From Rhizobium leguminosarum (GTDB lineage Bacteria; Pseudomonadota; Alphaproteobacteria; Rhizobiales; Rhizobiaceae): 64,000 nt of DNA. The notes below the pieces were generated by a model that saw nothing but the letters and a program-made list of their open reading frames with translations, ran no database searches and was not told the origin of the DNA. The DNA lies in NCBI RefSeq assembly GCF_001679785.1, contig NZ_CP016286.1, forward strand, positions 1,984,001-2,048,000, given 5' to 3'. The translations under genes were made by a program, and so were the position numbers. Positions within the stretch are counted from its first letter, which is position 1, and every line of letters begins with the position of its first letter. Positions 34,564-44,711 of this stretch are shown one piece after another.

Positions 34564-35913
34564 ATGTTCAACAGAAGACAGATGCTCGGCGCGGGCGCGG
34601 CCCTCGTTTCGACCGCCGCCTGGGCGAAGACCTCCAACATGGGTCTGCCTGAGGCTGCCATCATGGAAACCGCCGACACGCAGCCGCCTGTCCGGCCCTC
34701 ATCGGGGCCGGATTACACACCGGTCGTGACCCTGAACGGCTGGACCCTGCCCCATCGCATGAACAACGGCGTCAAGGAATTTCACCTCGTCGCCGAGCCG
34801 GTCGAGCGTGAGATGGCCGAGGGCATGACAGCGCACCTCTGGGGCTACAACGGCCAGTCGCCGGGTCCGACCATCGAGGCGGTCGAAGGCGACCGCGTTC
34901 GCATCTTCGTGACCAACAAGCTACCGGAACATACCACCATCCACTGGCACGGCATGATCCTTCCGTCCGGCATGGATGGGGTCGGCGGGCTGTCGCAACC
35001 GCACATCCCCGTCGGCAAGACCTTCGTCTACGAGTTCGACCTCGTGAAGTCGGGTACCTTCATGTACCACCCGCATTCCGACGAGATGGTCCAAATGGCC
35101 ATGGGCATGATGGGGATGTTCATCATCCACCCGAAGGACGAGAAGTTCATGCCGGTGGACCGGGACTTCGTATTCCTGCTTAGCGCCTACGACATCGACC
35201 CCGGCACCTACGTTCCGCGCATCATGGAAATGACGGATTTCAACCTCTGGGCTTGGAACAGCCGCATCTTCCCAGACATCAGCCCGCTTGTGGTCTCCAA
35301 GGATGACCGGGTCAGGGTCCGGGTGGGCAATCTCACCATGACCAACCATCCGATCCACATGCACGGCTACGACTTTGAGGTCACCTGCACGGACGGGGGC
35401 TGGGTGCGGCCGGAAGCCCGCTGGCCGGAAGTCAGCATCGACATCCCGGTCGGTGCGATGCGGGCCTATGAGTTCGACGCCAAATACGTCGGCGACTGGG
35501 CGATCCATTGCCACAAGTCTCACCATACGATGAACGCCATGGGACATGACATCCCGACCTTCATCGGCGTCGACAAAAAGGAAGTCGCTGAAAAGATCAG
35601 GAAACTCCGACCCGAATACATGCCGATGGGGACCGCTGGCATGGCCGACATGGGCGAGATGGAAATGGAAATTCCGGAGAACACCGTTGCGATGATGACC
35701 GGATGGGGTCCGCACGGCCCTATCGAGATGGGCGGCATGTTCTCCGTCGTCAAGGTCCGCGAGGGCATCGCGGCCGACGATTACACCGATCCCGGCTGGT
35801 ACGAAAACCCACCCGGTACGCAGGCCTGGGAGTGGACGGGTGAGCTTCCCGACACGACCAAGGCCAAGGATGCCAAAACCCAGATCACGCCCAAGCCCAT
35901 GAAGCACGGCTGA
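34564..35913 (+). CDS. Multicopper oxidase (periplasmic copper oxidase)
   Basis: 449 residues with an N-terminal twin-arginine-type signal (NRRQMLGAGAALVSTAAWA). All four copper-binding segments are present in order: HWHG (about 125), YHPHSDE (about 167), HPIHMHG (about 262) and HCHKSHH (about 314). The C-terminus is Met/His-rich (MADMGEMEMEIPENTV), typical of copper-resistance oxidases that convert Cu(I) to the less toxic Cu(II). It is followed by a cupredoxin and a CusF-like protein in one operon. Confidence 0.93.
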   Translation: MFNRRQMLGAGAALVSTAAWAKTSNMGLPEAAIMETADTQPPVRPSSGPDYTPVVTLNGWTLPHRMNNGVKEFHLVAEPVEREMAEGMTAHLWGYNGQSPGPTIEAVEGDRVRIFVTNKLPEHTTIHWHGMILPSGMDGVGGLSQPHIPVGKTFVYEFDLVKSGTFMYHPHSDEMVQMAMGMMGMFIIHPKDEKFMPVDRDFVFLLSAYDIDPGTYVPRIMEMTDFNLWAWNSRIFPDISPLVVSKDDRVRVRVGNLTMTNHPIHMHGYDFEVTCTDGGWVRPEARWPEVSIDIPVGAMRAYEFDAKYVGDWAIHCHKSHHTMNAMGHDIPTFIGVDKKEVAEKIRKLRPEYMPMGTAGMADMGEMEMEIPENTVAMMTGWGPHGPIEMGGMFSVVKVREGIAADDYTDPGWYENPPGTQAWEWTGELPDTTKAKDAKTQITPKPMKHG

Positions 35914-35945
35914 TCTCACCTCCCAACCAACTAAAGGACTAAATC

Positions 35946-36425
35946 ATGAAGACTGCAATTATCGCATTGTTCCTCGCGGCGCTCGCGTCTCCAGCCCTAG
36001 CCTCCGGTTCACATGCGGGTGGTCACGGCGAAGCCATGGCTATCGGTGAGCCTGGCAAAAAGGCGCAGGCCACCCAGACCATCCGCGTTTCCATGAAGGA
36101 GACGGACGACGGCAAGATGATCTTCACGCCGAACACCTTCAAGGTCCGCAAAGGTCAGACCATCGTCTTTTCCATCAAGAACGCGGGCGAGCTGGACCAC
36201 GAGTTCGTCCTCGACCAGGAAGACAAGATCATGGAGCACAAGGCCGTGATGGAGAAGTTCCCGGAGATGGAACACGACGATCCGAACGCGATCCGTTTGG
36301 CCGCTGGAAAGTCCGGCGAGATCATCTGGAAGTTCACCAATGACGGCACGTTCAAGATCGCCTGCCTCGTTCCCGGTCACTACGACGCCGGAATGCATGG
36401 CGACGTAACCGTAGCCAAGAAGTGA
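35946..36425 (+). CDS. Periplasmic cupredoxin-family copper protein
   Basis: 159 residues with a signal peptide ending LASPALA and a His-rich leader (SGSHAGGHGEAMAIG). A cupredoxin domain has the expected type-1 copper ligands: His in ELDHEF, Cys and His in ACLVPGHYDAGM, and a nearby Met. It would bind copper next to the multicopper oxidase, perhaps as its electron or copper partner. Operon position between the oxidase and the CusF-like gene supports this. Confidence 0.88.
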   Translation: MKTAIIALFLAALASPALASGSHAGGHGEAMAIGEPGKKAQATQTIRVSMKETDDGKMIFTPNTFKVRKGQTIVFSIKNAGELDHEFVLDQEDKIMEHKAVMEKFPEMEHDDPNAIRLAAGKSGEIIWKFTNDGTFKIACLVPGHYDAGMHGDVTVAKK

Positions 36426-36448
36426 TCCGACCCAAAGGAGATAAGACA

Positions 36449-36733
36449 ATGAGATCAGTTTTCACATTCGCTGCCACCGCCATGGTCGTAATCGCCCTCG
36501 CCTCCGGCGCTTTCGCCGCCGAATTCACCAAGGCAACCGTCAAGAAAGTCGATGCGAAGGCAAAGAAGGTCACCCTCATTCATGAGGAACTGAAGTCTCT
36601 GGAAATGCCTGCCATGACCATGGTGTTTCGCGTCAAGGACGATGCAATGCTTGAGAAGCTCAAGGAAGGCGCGAGCATCGAGTTCGTCGCCGAGCGCGTC
36701 GAGGGCAAGCTGACCGTCACGGAAATCAAGTAG
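36449..36733 (+). CDS. CusF-like periplasmic copper chaperone
   Basis: 94 residues: signal peptide (VVIALASGAFA) and the small OB-fold copper domain, with IHEEL and LEMPAMTMVFRV. In E. coli CusF the Cu(I) site is His36, Met47, Met49 and a capping Trp44 in WPAMTM. Here the histidine and both methionines are kept, but the Trp is Met. The ATG at 36449 has AAAGGAG upstream. It ends the copper operon. Confidence 0.85.
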   Translation: MRSVFTFAATAMVVIALASGAFAAEFTKATVKKVDAKAKKVTLIHEELKSLEMPAMTMVFRVKDDAMLEKLKEGASIEFVAERVEGKLTVTEIK

Positions 36734-36780
36734 TCCGATATTGTCGGATAATGCACGCGGCTGTTTAAGCGGCCGCGTGC
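36734..36780 (+). terminator. Tandem stem-loops after the copper operon
   Basis: TCCGA/TCGGA (36734-36748) is followed by a 9-bp GC-rich stem, GCACGCGGC (36753-36761) with GCCGCGTGC (36772-36780). There is no T tract, so termination or mRNA 3'-end protection is inferred from position. Confidence 0.5.
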
Positions 36781-36864
36781 GACACCTCTGCTTTACCGAG
36801 AGAAAGCGGACTCGGTCGACCCACAAGGTCTTGGAAACCCACCCGCGCTTTCAAGCGACGAGCA

Positions 36865-38220
36865 ATGACATCTTCACTCAGCGCCCAGTGGGACGCCGCG
36901 CGGGAAATCCGTTCAATCCTTTTGCGATTTGTCGCTTTCGCCATCCTACTTGCCAACCTCCTGCTTGGTGGCAACGAGGGGGCGGAAAGGATGCACATTG
37001 TCGTCGTCATCAGCTACTTTATCTTCAGCGTCGCTTCGGTGGCGACCGCGCGGTTCCTGCCCAACCTCTCCTGGCTTAAGACGCTCTTTGTCGTTCTCGA
37101 CGCGCTGCTGGTCGCCCTGATTTTGTATGCGCACATTCTTGGCGGACCGGTAACCGAAAACCACAACCTGACGACGACCAGCTTGGTGGTGGCGTTCATT
37201 CTGCTCAACCATGTCGGCCTGAAACAAGATCGTCGGCTCGTGCTTGTCTTCTCCGGCATCGTCCTAGTTTCCTGGGTAGCCATGCTGGCGATCACGGCCG
37301 CCAGACATCATACAGCCGACGCAATGTCGCTGCTTGCGGCATTCTTCAACCAGGACCTGGGCCTCACAGTAAGCTTTGGCTTTACAGCTTTCGCTATCTA
37401 CTTGCTCGCGAGGGACCATGATCGCACCCGCAGGGAGGCCTTACGAGCCGACAAGCGGCGTCTCAATCTTTCGCGCTTCTTCTCACCGCTTGTGGTCGCG
37501 GACCTCCAGGAAGGCAGCTCAAACCTTGACCTTGAACGTCGCAACGCGGCGATCATGTTCGTCGACCTGCGGGATTTTACGAGTTTTGCCGAGACTGCGC
37601 CTGCGCGGGAACTGGCCCTGGTGCTGGCGGAATACCGCCACCTCGTCTCCGGCACCATCTTCAGCTATGGCGGGACCGTCGATAAGTTCATCGGTGACGG
37701 AGTGATGGCGGTCTTCGGCCAACCTACCCCGACAGAGGACGACGCAGATCGGGCCTTGGCATGCGCTCTCGACCTCGTCGATGCACTGAACGATTGGAAA
37801 AACCACAGCATGCTGAACGGCTACCCTGCCCTCAACGCAGGCATCGGCTTGCACTACGGCACGGTCGTCGGCGGGGTTCTGAACAGCGGATGCCACAGCG
37901 AGTTCACGGTGATCGGCGACGCTGTAAACGTCGCGCAGAGACTGGAGACCTTGTCCAAATCACTCGACGCCCCACTTGTCGTATCGTCTGCACTAATGGC
38001 CCGGCTGCGGAAGCCGGTTCCCTCCGCGCTTTGGATACCCCAGAGTTCAGTGCCGCTGCCGGGACGTCGCCTCCCGATAGATGTTTGGTATTTGCGCCGT
38101 GAAGCGGGTCTCAACCAGGCCGAGGACAATTCAGGCTACGAGACAGGAGTCATGCAGACTGCCCTCCAAAGATCGTCCTTCCAGTCATCCCCTCCCGGGC
38201 CTAGTGTGTGCACCGGGTAG
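36865..38220 (+). CDS. Membrane class III adenylate/guanylate cyclase
   Basis: 451 residues with six hydrophobic segments in the first 185 residues, then a class III catalytic domain with both metal-binding aspartates (IMFVDLRDFTSF near 233 and GDGVMAVFG near 278) and the transition-state region (SEFTVIGDAVNVAQRLE). It would make cAMP (or cGMP) at the inner membrane. The last 25 residues overlap a convergent gene by 85 bases and look unlike a natural tail. A signalling link to copper is unproven. Confidence 0.85.
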   Translation: MTSSLSAQWDAAREIRSILLRFVAFAILLANLLLGGNEGAERMHIVVVISYFIFSVASVATARFLPNLSWLKTLFVVLDALLVALILYAHILGGPVTENHNLTTTSLVVAFILLNHVGLKQDRRLVLVFSGIVLVSWVAMLAITAARHHTADAMSLLAAFFNQDLGLTVSFGFTAFAIYLLARDHDRTRREALRADKRRLNLSRFFSPLVVADLQEGSSNLDLERRNAAIMFVDLRDFTSFAETAPARELALVLAEYRHLVSGTIFSYGGTVDKFIGDGVMAVFGQPTPTEDDADRALACALDLVDALNDWKNHSMLNGYPALNAGIGLHYGTVVGGVLNSGCHSEFTVIGDAVNVAQRLETLSKSLDAPLVVSSALMARLRKPVPSALWIPQSSVPLPGRRLPIDVWYLRREAGLNQAEDNSGYETGVMQTALQRSSFQSSPPGPSVCTG

Positions 38221-38504
38221 TCAATGCCTCTGACAGACACTTTGGCGGGATCACTGCATTTCACAAATGCTCGATGCTTTCCCGGATCAATGTAGGCAGA
38301 ACCGCTTGTAGCGTCATCTTGTGAAAGCGATATTAGGACGTCGTAATCGTATCCAGCTTGCTTTGTCGCGTGGTTACTGACGAGACCAAGATTGACAACG
38401 GTGTTGTCGTCGAAATGCGCCGTGTGGAATATAAGGGGCTCTGCCGCCACCGCGCTTAAAGCGGACAGCACTCCGACGGCGAGGGTGAGTACAAAAGCAC
38501 GCAT
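38136..38504 (-). CDS. Secreted hypothetical protein convergent with the cyclase
   Basis: 122 residues: signal peptide (LTLAVGVLSALSAVAAEP), mature domain with DYDVLISLSQDDATSGSAYIDPG and two cysteines (KCSD, AVCM). GGGAGG lies just upstream of the ATG at 38504. Family not recognised. Its 3' end overlaps the cyclase gene tail to tail. Confidence 0.6.
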   Translation of the reverse strand: MRAFVLTLAVGVLSALSAVAAEPLIFHTAHFDDNTVVNLGLVSNHATKQAGYDYDVLISLSQDDATSGSAYIDPGKHRAFVKCSDPAKVSVRGIDYPVHTLGPGGDDWKDDLWRAVCMTPVS

Positions 38505-38707
38505 TCCCACCTCCCATGGTTCAGCGAAGCCTGTATCATATCACGTACGTGGCGGCTTTCCATCAGAGTTCTGCTGGTACCGGGCGTCGATTGCTTCCCA
38601 ATCAACGGCGATCAAAGTTCAACAATCACCTTTACATGCGCTTGGCGTATCTTGCCATTACCGCTAATGGCGAGCAACCGACCATCAGCGCTCGCCGTGC
38701 TGCTCGG

Positions 38708-40567
38708 CTACCTATAGAATCTGCTTTGGAGAAGTCCGAGGTTTTCGCAGGCCCCCACCCTCGACCATAGTGTAGTCAGCCCGACGGACAGCCGCGCAAC
38801 ATCGGAGTTTTCCAAAGCCCTCATTCTTTGAGTGGCGACTCGATTTTCCAAAAGCAACTTTGTACGGATTTCCGAAGCAAGCATCCAATGTTTCCTCAGG
38901 TCACCAATATCGTTGATCGTCGGATTTCTTGGGAGCAAATCATTTTTAATGAAGCAGGCAACTACGGGCCGGGAGATGCCCATCGCAAGCCCGCTCTCAC
39001 ACTGTCGGAGCGGCACCCGTTCGGTGGCCGATACTTGTCTGCTTTCCATAAGCACGGCTTGGAGCTGGTCCGTTCGCGGTATATAAAGGTTTCGAATATC
39101 GCAACCTTTGTCCGTTGCTCCCCTCGAAACGGAAACACGGCCGTCTGCCATGGCACGAAAAAGTTGCACCCACCGCTTTCCATCCATGTGGGCCATCTGA
39201 AAACTGAGCAGGGCAAGCGAGACCATACCAGACGGCTCAACCAATGGTGCTGTCTTTAGCGTTTGCAGCAACGAAGTAGTCCAGGGCTTTTGGCGTGCTT
39301 TTCGGAAATTACCGAGAACACTAGTCAATTCGGGCACCATACCGTCATCGTAAAGCTCGACCAGAAACGGAATGGGCAACCCAAGCAGTTTGGAAAGCTG
39401 GCGAGCCTCAGGCGCATCGCGCAGGACTATCACCGCGACTTCGCTATCCGGAGCAGAATTGGACCTAAGGCGCAGCAGCTCGCTGCGGGCTTGCCGAAGC
39501 GGCTGCGCTCCAGAGCACTGATACGGCACCTGGGTTCCGAATTCTAGCTGACGCCGGACTACCTGGTTACGCAAGTCGACTTCGAAGCGGGATTTTAAAA
39601 GACCTCTGACGGAAGGAGACAGGGTCGGATCGTATCGGAGCCGACTGGATAAATCTTCGCTTGGGTCTTTTTTCATAGCCGACCTAGGCTTCGATGCTGC
39701 GATCATAGCATCATACCCGTCTGGCCAGCCCAACAAAGCCCTTCCCGCTTTGGCAATGCATGAGGGATTAAGCGCATCGCTATGAACACCCTCGGCCCTT
39801 TGGCTAACCCCTGCCAGCTGAATTGCAAACTGAAATAGATCGCCTCGGTTCTGCTCCGCCAAATCGCGATGCAATGGGACGGAACTGTTCGCGTGCAATC
39901 GCTCAGGATCGACAAGGTCCGTTACGAACTGAAGCGCCTCGTCATCATTTACTTCGACAACCGGCTGCGGGAACTCGCGGAGGTCCACCGCGCCAACAAA
40001 ACTTCCTGGCGAGCTACAAATGTCGCAGAACCCAACCCCGTAGCTGCGAGACCAGCCGAGCTGCCGATTGCAGACCGGGCAGTGATCGAGCAGCTTTTCA
40101 CGAGTTTCTGGATCGAAACTTAATGGCTTCAGAGACCACATTGCCTTTTGGCGACCATGCAGCCGAAGAGAACGAGGCGATACACGCCTCGCCCCGCTGA
40201 GATGTCCGCGACGGACGTTGATGCCGAAAAAGTTGATCCAGTCACGTCCCGACGACTCCGGCTCCAAGAGCATGCGACGGGCAGCGTCCGAATCCTTCCG
40301 GATGCCCAGAATATTGACCAACCTGTCGATCTCGTCCGAAGGGCCGATAGAAATTGCCGCTACGCTCTTGAACGAGCGACTTTCAGCGAGATCAACCGCC
40401 ATCTTGGTGTTCCTGAACCCGTTTCGTTCGGACGCCCGCAAAACCGTGTCTCTCAGCGCCTCACCCTCTTGCATATCAGTGGGTATCGCCAACATCCTTC
40501 CCTTCATCCCAACGAGAGATGCAAGGTGTTCGACCAGACCATGCCTATCGTCGACCATATCAAGCAT
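38708..40567 (-). CDS. tniQ: TniQ/TnsD-type target-selection protein
   Basis: About 619 residues. A central zinc-finger region, CPVCNRQLGWSRSYGVGFCDIC, and an N-terminal part directed at the transposase core are typical of TniQ/TnsD proteins, which choose the insertion site for Tn7-like elements. The size is larger than minimal TniQ (about 400) and closer to TnsD, suggesting a DNA-binding C-terminal half for a fixed attachment site. The start at 40567 overlaps the tnsC-like gene by 8 bases. Confidence 0.82.
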   Translation of the reverse strand: MLDMVDDRHGLVEHLASLVGMKGRMLAIPTDMQEGEALRDTVLRASERNGFRNTKMAVDLAESRSFKSVAAISIGPSDEIDRLVNILGIRKDSDAARRMLLEPESSGRDWINFFGINVRRGHLSGARRVSPRSLRLHGRQKAMWSLKPLSFDPETREKLLDHCPVCNRQLGWSRSYGVGFCDICSSPGSFVGAVDLREFPQPVVEVNDDEALQFVTDLVDPERLHANSSVPLHRDLAEQNRGDLFQFAIQLAGVSQRAEGVHSDALNPSCIAKAGRALLGWPDGYDAMIAASKPRSAMKKDPSEDLSSRLRYDPTLSPSVRGLLKSRFEVDLRNQVVRRQLEFGTQVPYQCSGAQPLRQARSELLRLRSNSAPDSEVAVIVLRDAPEARQLSKLLGLPIPFLVELYDDGMVPELTSVLGNFRKARQKPWTTSLLQTLKTAPLVEPSGMVSLALLSFQMAHMDGKRWVQLFRAMADGRVSVSRGATDKGCDIRNLYIPRTDQLQAVLMESRQVSATERVPLRQCESGLAMGISRPVVACFIKNDLLPRNPTINDIGDLRKHWMLASEIRTKLLLENRVATQRMRALENSDVARLSVGLTTLWSRVGACENLGLLQSRFYR

Positions 40568-41546
40568 CGGCAAGCTCCAGCTCTTCTTCAAACGGGTTGC
40601 GTGTCGCCAGCTTGTTGAGCACCGAATAGTCGTCCGCAGCCGCGCTCAGATGGCAGCGTTCCACACGCTTAGCGCCCTCGTCCTTGGCGTAGTGAGCAGC
40701 CAATTCTACGATGTTACTAGCGTGACCGAAATAGCCACCGGCCGCCTCAAACAGCCGTGGTACGATGTCGTCTTCGAGAAAATTGCTTCGCTCCGAAAAT
40801 AGCCCAGATCGCATGAGGTTGATCCCCAACATCCCACAGTATTCTGTGAAGGCTCTCCGATGCTCGGTATTCCCATAGACCAACGGCCCCAAAAAGAGCG
40901 ATTTCACGCAACGGGCACGAATCTGAAAGTCACTCAAAACCTTCGCCTGCGCTTCGGTCGTTCCCACAAACACAATAGGGCAACCACCCAGCAAAAAGTC
41001 TTTCAGCACATTATGGACCCTGGTGGCCTCTGCGCTCTGATACAGCCCCCTCGCACCGATCCTGAGGTGGTTCATTTCATCGAAGATAAGCAGTTCTGTC
41101 CGAAACTCCTGCATGTACCGAAATATTCGATGCTTTTTCGAGCCCATATTGCCGGTCTCTGGCCTTGGGTCCCCGTAGGCCCGGAGTATATCTTCAAGAA
41201 GGGACATCAACGTCGACGTGCCTGACACAGAAACCCGGACGACCACACGCTGCAATGCAGCAACCAGCGTTCTCGGCACCTCTCTACTGAAAAGGCCGAC
41301 GTCGTAGCACCTGTCCACCACATTTTTTTCGAGATAAGCTTTCAAAATTGTTGTTTTGCCACTCTGTGTGTCGGCAAAAAGGGTGACGCACTTGGCCTCG
41401 TATCCCCCAAGCCCGATATTGAGAATCTGGCGGCGGGTCTCGCGCAGGCCGTCAAAACACAAATGCGCTTTCTTCATAAATGTGTGCTCGATCCTCATGC
41501 TCTGGAAAGCGAACGCAATCGTGTTCGTCGCTGAACGGGTGTCCAT
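40560..41546 (-). CDS. tnsC: TnsC/TniB-type AAA+ transposition regulator
   Basis: 328 residues from the ATG at 41546, which has AAGAGGA upstream. Walker A is ADTQSGKTTIL (about 58-68) and Walker B is ELLIFDEMNHLRIG, followed by sensor-1-like IVFVGTTEA. TniB/TnsC proteins form ATP-dependent filaments that link the target selector to the transposase. It lies between tnsB and tniQ, as in Tn7-like elements. Confidence 0.88.
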   Translation of the reverse strand: MDTRSATNTIAFAFQSMRIEHTFMKKAHLCFDGLRETRRQILNIGLGGYEAKCVTLFADTQSGKTTILKAYLEKNVVDRCYDVGLFSREVPRTLVAALQRVVVRVSVSGTSTLMSLLEDILRAYGDPRPETGNMGSKKHRIFRYMQEFRTELLIFDEMNHLRIGARGLYQSAEATRVHNVLKDFLLGGCPIVFVGTTEAQAKVLSDFQIRARCVKSLFLGPLVYGNTEHRRAFTEYCGMLGINLMRSGLFSERSNFLEDDIVPRLFEAAGGYFGHASNIVELAAHYAKDEGAKRVERCHLSAAADDYSVLNKLATRNPFEEELELADA

Positions 41547-41579
41547 CGTTTTAGTCCTCTTCAAATTTTGAGTTTGGGA

Positions 41580-43556
41580 TTACATATTGTAAAGGCGGTC
41601 GAGTTCGTCGAGCATTGCCTCGGTATCAACAGCATTGCCGCCAGATCGGGTCGTATCGCTCGCAGAGGCGGTGACCGGCTCTTCCACTTGCGCTTTGCCA
41701 GCGTCGTTTGCAGCCTTAACCTGCGAAGTTTTCGCGGGATTTTTAGATTTCGTTGATGGTTTACGACCTTTTGGAATTATCAGGTCGCCCGTTTTGGAGC
41801 TAAGCGCCATCTTGATGGGAACGTTGCGAGCTTTCGGCATTCCCGAGATCGACGGATCGATCAGGTCATCGACAATCCTGTCACCAGGGACCAATTGGAG
41901 TTCCAACACCGGGCCGCCATGGATGGTCCGAATCGTCCGCTTGCCCTCGCCATGGGTGTCGGTGGCAAGTTTGGCCGCAAGCTCGCGCTCGTACTCCGCA
42001 CGAAAACGGGCTCTTTCTTCGCGCGAATGGAAAACCTTATTGGCCAATGCTTGTTTCGCCCTTTCCCCGGCCGCGAATGCAAACGAAACAACGGTGGCGG
42101 CATAAAACTCATCACTGTTGGGCAATTCAACGATTTCTTTGGTGTACTCGTTGATCACCGATATCGAAGTCACGTTCATCGGGTCGTAAAAGAAATGCAC
42201 TCGAAACGTGGCTGACTGGTCTCCATCTCCACGTTCCCGATTCCGGCGGGCCAAGTCATTCAGCAACATCGTTGTGATGGCCTGGTCGTGGAATACGTGA
42301 CCGTCGAACTCTATTCCGGAAGCAGTCAAAGTGCGGCTCTTGTAGCGCCCCAGGATGAGGTTCATCGCCCTGGCGTCATCAATCGTTCGACGGCCAAACT
42401 CGATCAGGCCTTCATTCCAACGACGGGCGGGGGCCATCCCAATACCGTCGTGTTCGTCGAGGTGATATTCGATGATCTTATGATCTGTAAGTGCACGAAT
42501 ATCTTTTAATCGAAGCTGTGCGCCCTTCCGAGGGTCGAGCTTCTTGGCTCGCAGGATATCAGGCGAATATGGAATGCCGCCGGGCAACGAATGAAGGTGC
42601 GAATTCATCGTTCTGATAAGCCGCTCGATCCATGGTTTGTATTCTGGTGTTCGTATCGGAGCGTAATCAACTTGAAAGCCGACGACGTCGCCGACCAGCT
42701 GCAAGCTGACACCGATGTTTTCCAACGCGTTGTCAAGGATCAGCCACTGCCAGAGCCCGAAACCATCTGTTGCACCTTTGGCCTCACCGAAACGCTGGAT
42801 CAATTCCACGTTAGGCTTCATGACTTCACGAAGGCATGCCATCAGTGTCGCAACGCTCGGCGGCTCGAACGTCATGACCATCCCTAGGACCATGCGGGAA
42901 TAAAGGTCCATCGCCCACACTATGTACGGGCGCTTGAGGACAATTTTGACGCTGCCATCGATCTGAACTTCCTCGACAGCCCAGATGTCGCCCACCGTCG
43001 CATCTAAAACGAGCACCTCCAACGGCGCGACAGCCTTCAGACTGGAGCCCCGCCCTCTCAGCTGGCGATTAGCCGGTGCAATACCCCATTTGGATTTGAC
43101 GGTGGCATGGGATCGCGCCGCGTAAATCCAGTTGGTCAAGGTTTGATTTACCGGGGGTTCGATCCACTTGGCTGTCCCAGGCGAAGGCAAAACAGTAGGA
43201 GTTAGGTTCCCATACGAACCGTCGTCCAAAAGAGCGGCGTCGAATTCGCCTCCGGCAGCCTCAATTTCGGCCTTCAGGGCGTCGATTTTCTGGTAAAACC
43301 GAACATCGAACCACTTATGGGCATCGATGAACTTCACCTTCCAGTCGCCCCAATAGTAGGCGACCATCTGCTGACCCAGCTCGTACACCCACTTTTCCCA
43401 TTTGGAGCGTGATACAGCGCTGCCTTTCTTGCGCAGATACAAACCCAGAGATCGTCTACCTGGCAGTCCCTTCGCAATCGCTTTTCGGAGGGCGCTGGCC
43501 GAAGGAGCTATAGAGCTGGCTCGGTTTGTCTGAACAGTTCCGGGCGTTTTGCTAAG
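41580..43556 (-). pseudogene. tnsB: TnsB/TniA transposase, C-terminal three-quarters
   Basis: Holds the whole catalytic DDE core: LVLDATVG, LILDNALENIG and EYKPWIERLIRTMN supply Asp, Asp and Glu. Mu-type beta-barrel and C-terminal TnsC-contact regions follow, with a Lys/Ala-rich end and AMLDELDRLYNM. The frame is open upstream of the first usable start (TTG 43442) right to the edge of an IS3 element (TPGTVQTNRASSIAPSASAL...). The natural N-terminus is therefore separated and lies at 44758-44992 and 45988-46257. The transposase cannot be made whole. Confidence 0.88.
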
Positions 43557-43572
43557 TGGATTTCCGCCTCGA

Positions 43573-44403
43573 TTATGCTGCCACCATCATCGGCGTCAGC
43601 GCATTGAAGTAAGCCCGATCCGGCGTCTGCCGGTCAAGGGATGAATGTGGGCGTCGGGTGTTGTAAAAGCTCAGATATCGGCCGATGGCAGCGCGGGCCT
43701 CGGAAACGCTCTTGTAGGCGTGGAGATAGATCTCCTCGTATTTGATCGACCGCCAGAGCCGTTCGACGAAGACATTGTCTCGCCACGCGCCTTTGCCATC
43801 CATGGAGATGGCGATGTCGGCGTTCTTCAGAACGGCGGTGAAGTCGACGGAGGTGAACTGCGACCCCTGATCGGTGTTGAAGATGTCGGGCTTGCCATAG
43901 CGGGCAAGCGCTTCTTCGACCGCTTCTATGCAGAAGGCTGCTTCCATCGTGATCGACAGCCGCCACGATAGGACCTTCCGGCTGAACCAGTCCACGACAG
44001 CGCAGAGATAGACGAAGCCCCGTGCCATCGGAATGTAGGTCAGGTCCATCGCCCAGACCTGATTGGGTCTGGTGACCGCCAGCTTGCGAAGGAGATAGGG
44101 ATAGACCTTGTGTCCTGGTGCCGGTTTCGAGGTGTTCGGGCGACGGTAAATCGCCTCGATGCCCATCTTCTTCATCAGGGTGGCGACGTGCAGCCGTCCG
44201 GTTTGCAGCCCTTCTGCCTTCAAAAGCCCTTGCAACATCCGGCTTCCGGCAAACGGGTAATCGAGATGCAGTTCGTCGATCCGGCGCATCAAAGCCAGAT
44301 CGACGTCCGACACGGGACGTGGAGAATAATAGACGCTGCCACGGCTGAAGCCGAGAAGCTTCGCCTGGCGCACGACCGACAGTTTGTGCTCGCGGTCGAT
44401 CAT
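43573..44403 (-). CDS. IS3 transposase OrfB (DDE)
   Basis: 276 residues. An HTH_21-type region (GFSRGSVYYSPRP, YPFAGSRMLQGLL) precedes an rve integrase core with WAMDLTYIPMA, FNTDQGSQFTS and NVFVERLWRSIKYEE giving D, D, E. The ATG overlaps the orfA stop (ATGA); IS3 elements usually make an OrfAB fusion by -1 frameshifting. Full length. Confidence 0.92.
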   Translation of the reverse strand: MIDREHKLSVVRQAKLLGFSRGSVYYSPRPVSDVDLALMRRIDELHLDYPFAGSRMLQGLLKAEGLQTGRLHVATLMKKMGIEAIYRRPNTSKPAPGHKVYPYLLRKLAVTRPNQVWAMDLTYIPMARGFVYLCAVVDWFSRKVLSWRLSITMEAAFCIEAVEEALARYGKPDIFNTDQGSQFTSVDFTAVLKNADIAISMDGKGAWRDNVFVERLWRSIKYEEIYLHAYKSVSEARAAIGRYLSFYNTRRPHSSLDRQTPDRAYFNALTPMMVAA

Positions 44404-44711
44404 TTCTTTCCGCCCGGCAATCCCGCCTTTCCGAGCGCACCGGACAAAAAATCGTTCTCCAGCGTCAGTTCGCCGATCTTGGCGTGCAGCGTTTTGACAT
44501 CGACGGTTGGACCCGCCGGCTCCGCCTTGGCTTCATCGCCGAAAACGCCCGTCGCCCCCTCAAGGAGCTGGTCTTTCCACTGCTTGATCTGATTGGCGTG
44601 CACGTCGAACTGCTGGGACAGTTCCACCAGCGTCTGTTCGCCCCTGATCGCGGCGAGCGCCACCTTTGCCTTGAAAGCCGGGCTATGGTTCCGGCGCGGT
44701 CGTCTCGTCAT
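44400..44711 (-). CDS. IS3 OrfA (HTH_8 protein)
   Basis: 103 residues from the ATG at 44711 (in-frame start also at 44732). It has TRRPRRNHSPAFKAKVALAAIRGEQTL and a helix-turn-helix VELSQQFDVHANQIKQWKDQL, then a leucine-zipper-like IGELTLENDFLSGAL, the standard OrfA layout. Confidence 0.9.
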   Translation of the reverse strand: MTRRPRRNHSPAFKAKVALAAIRGEQTLVELSQQFDVHANQIKQWKDQLLEGATGVFGDEAKAEPAGPTVDVKTLHAKIGELTLENDFLSGALGKAGLPGGKK

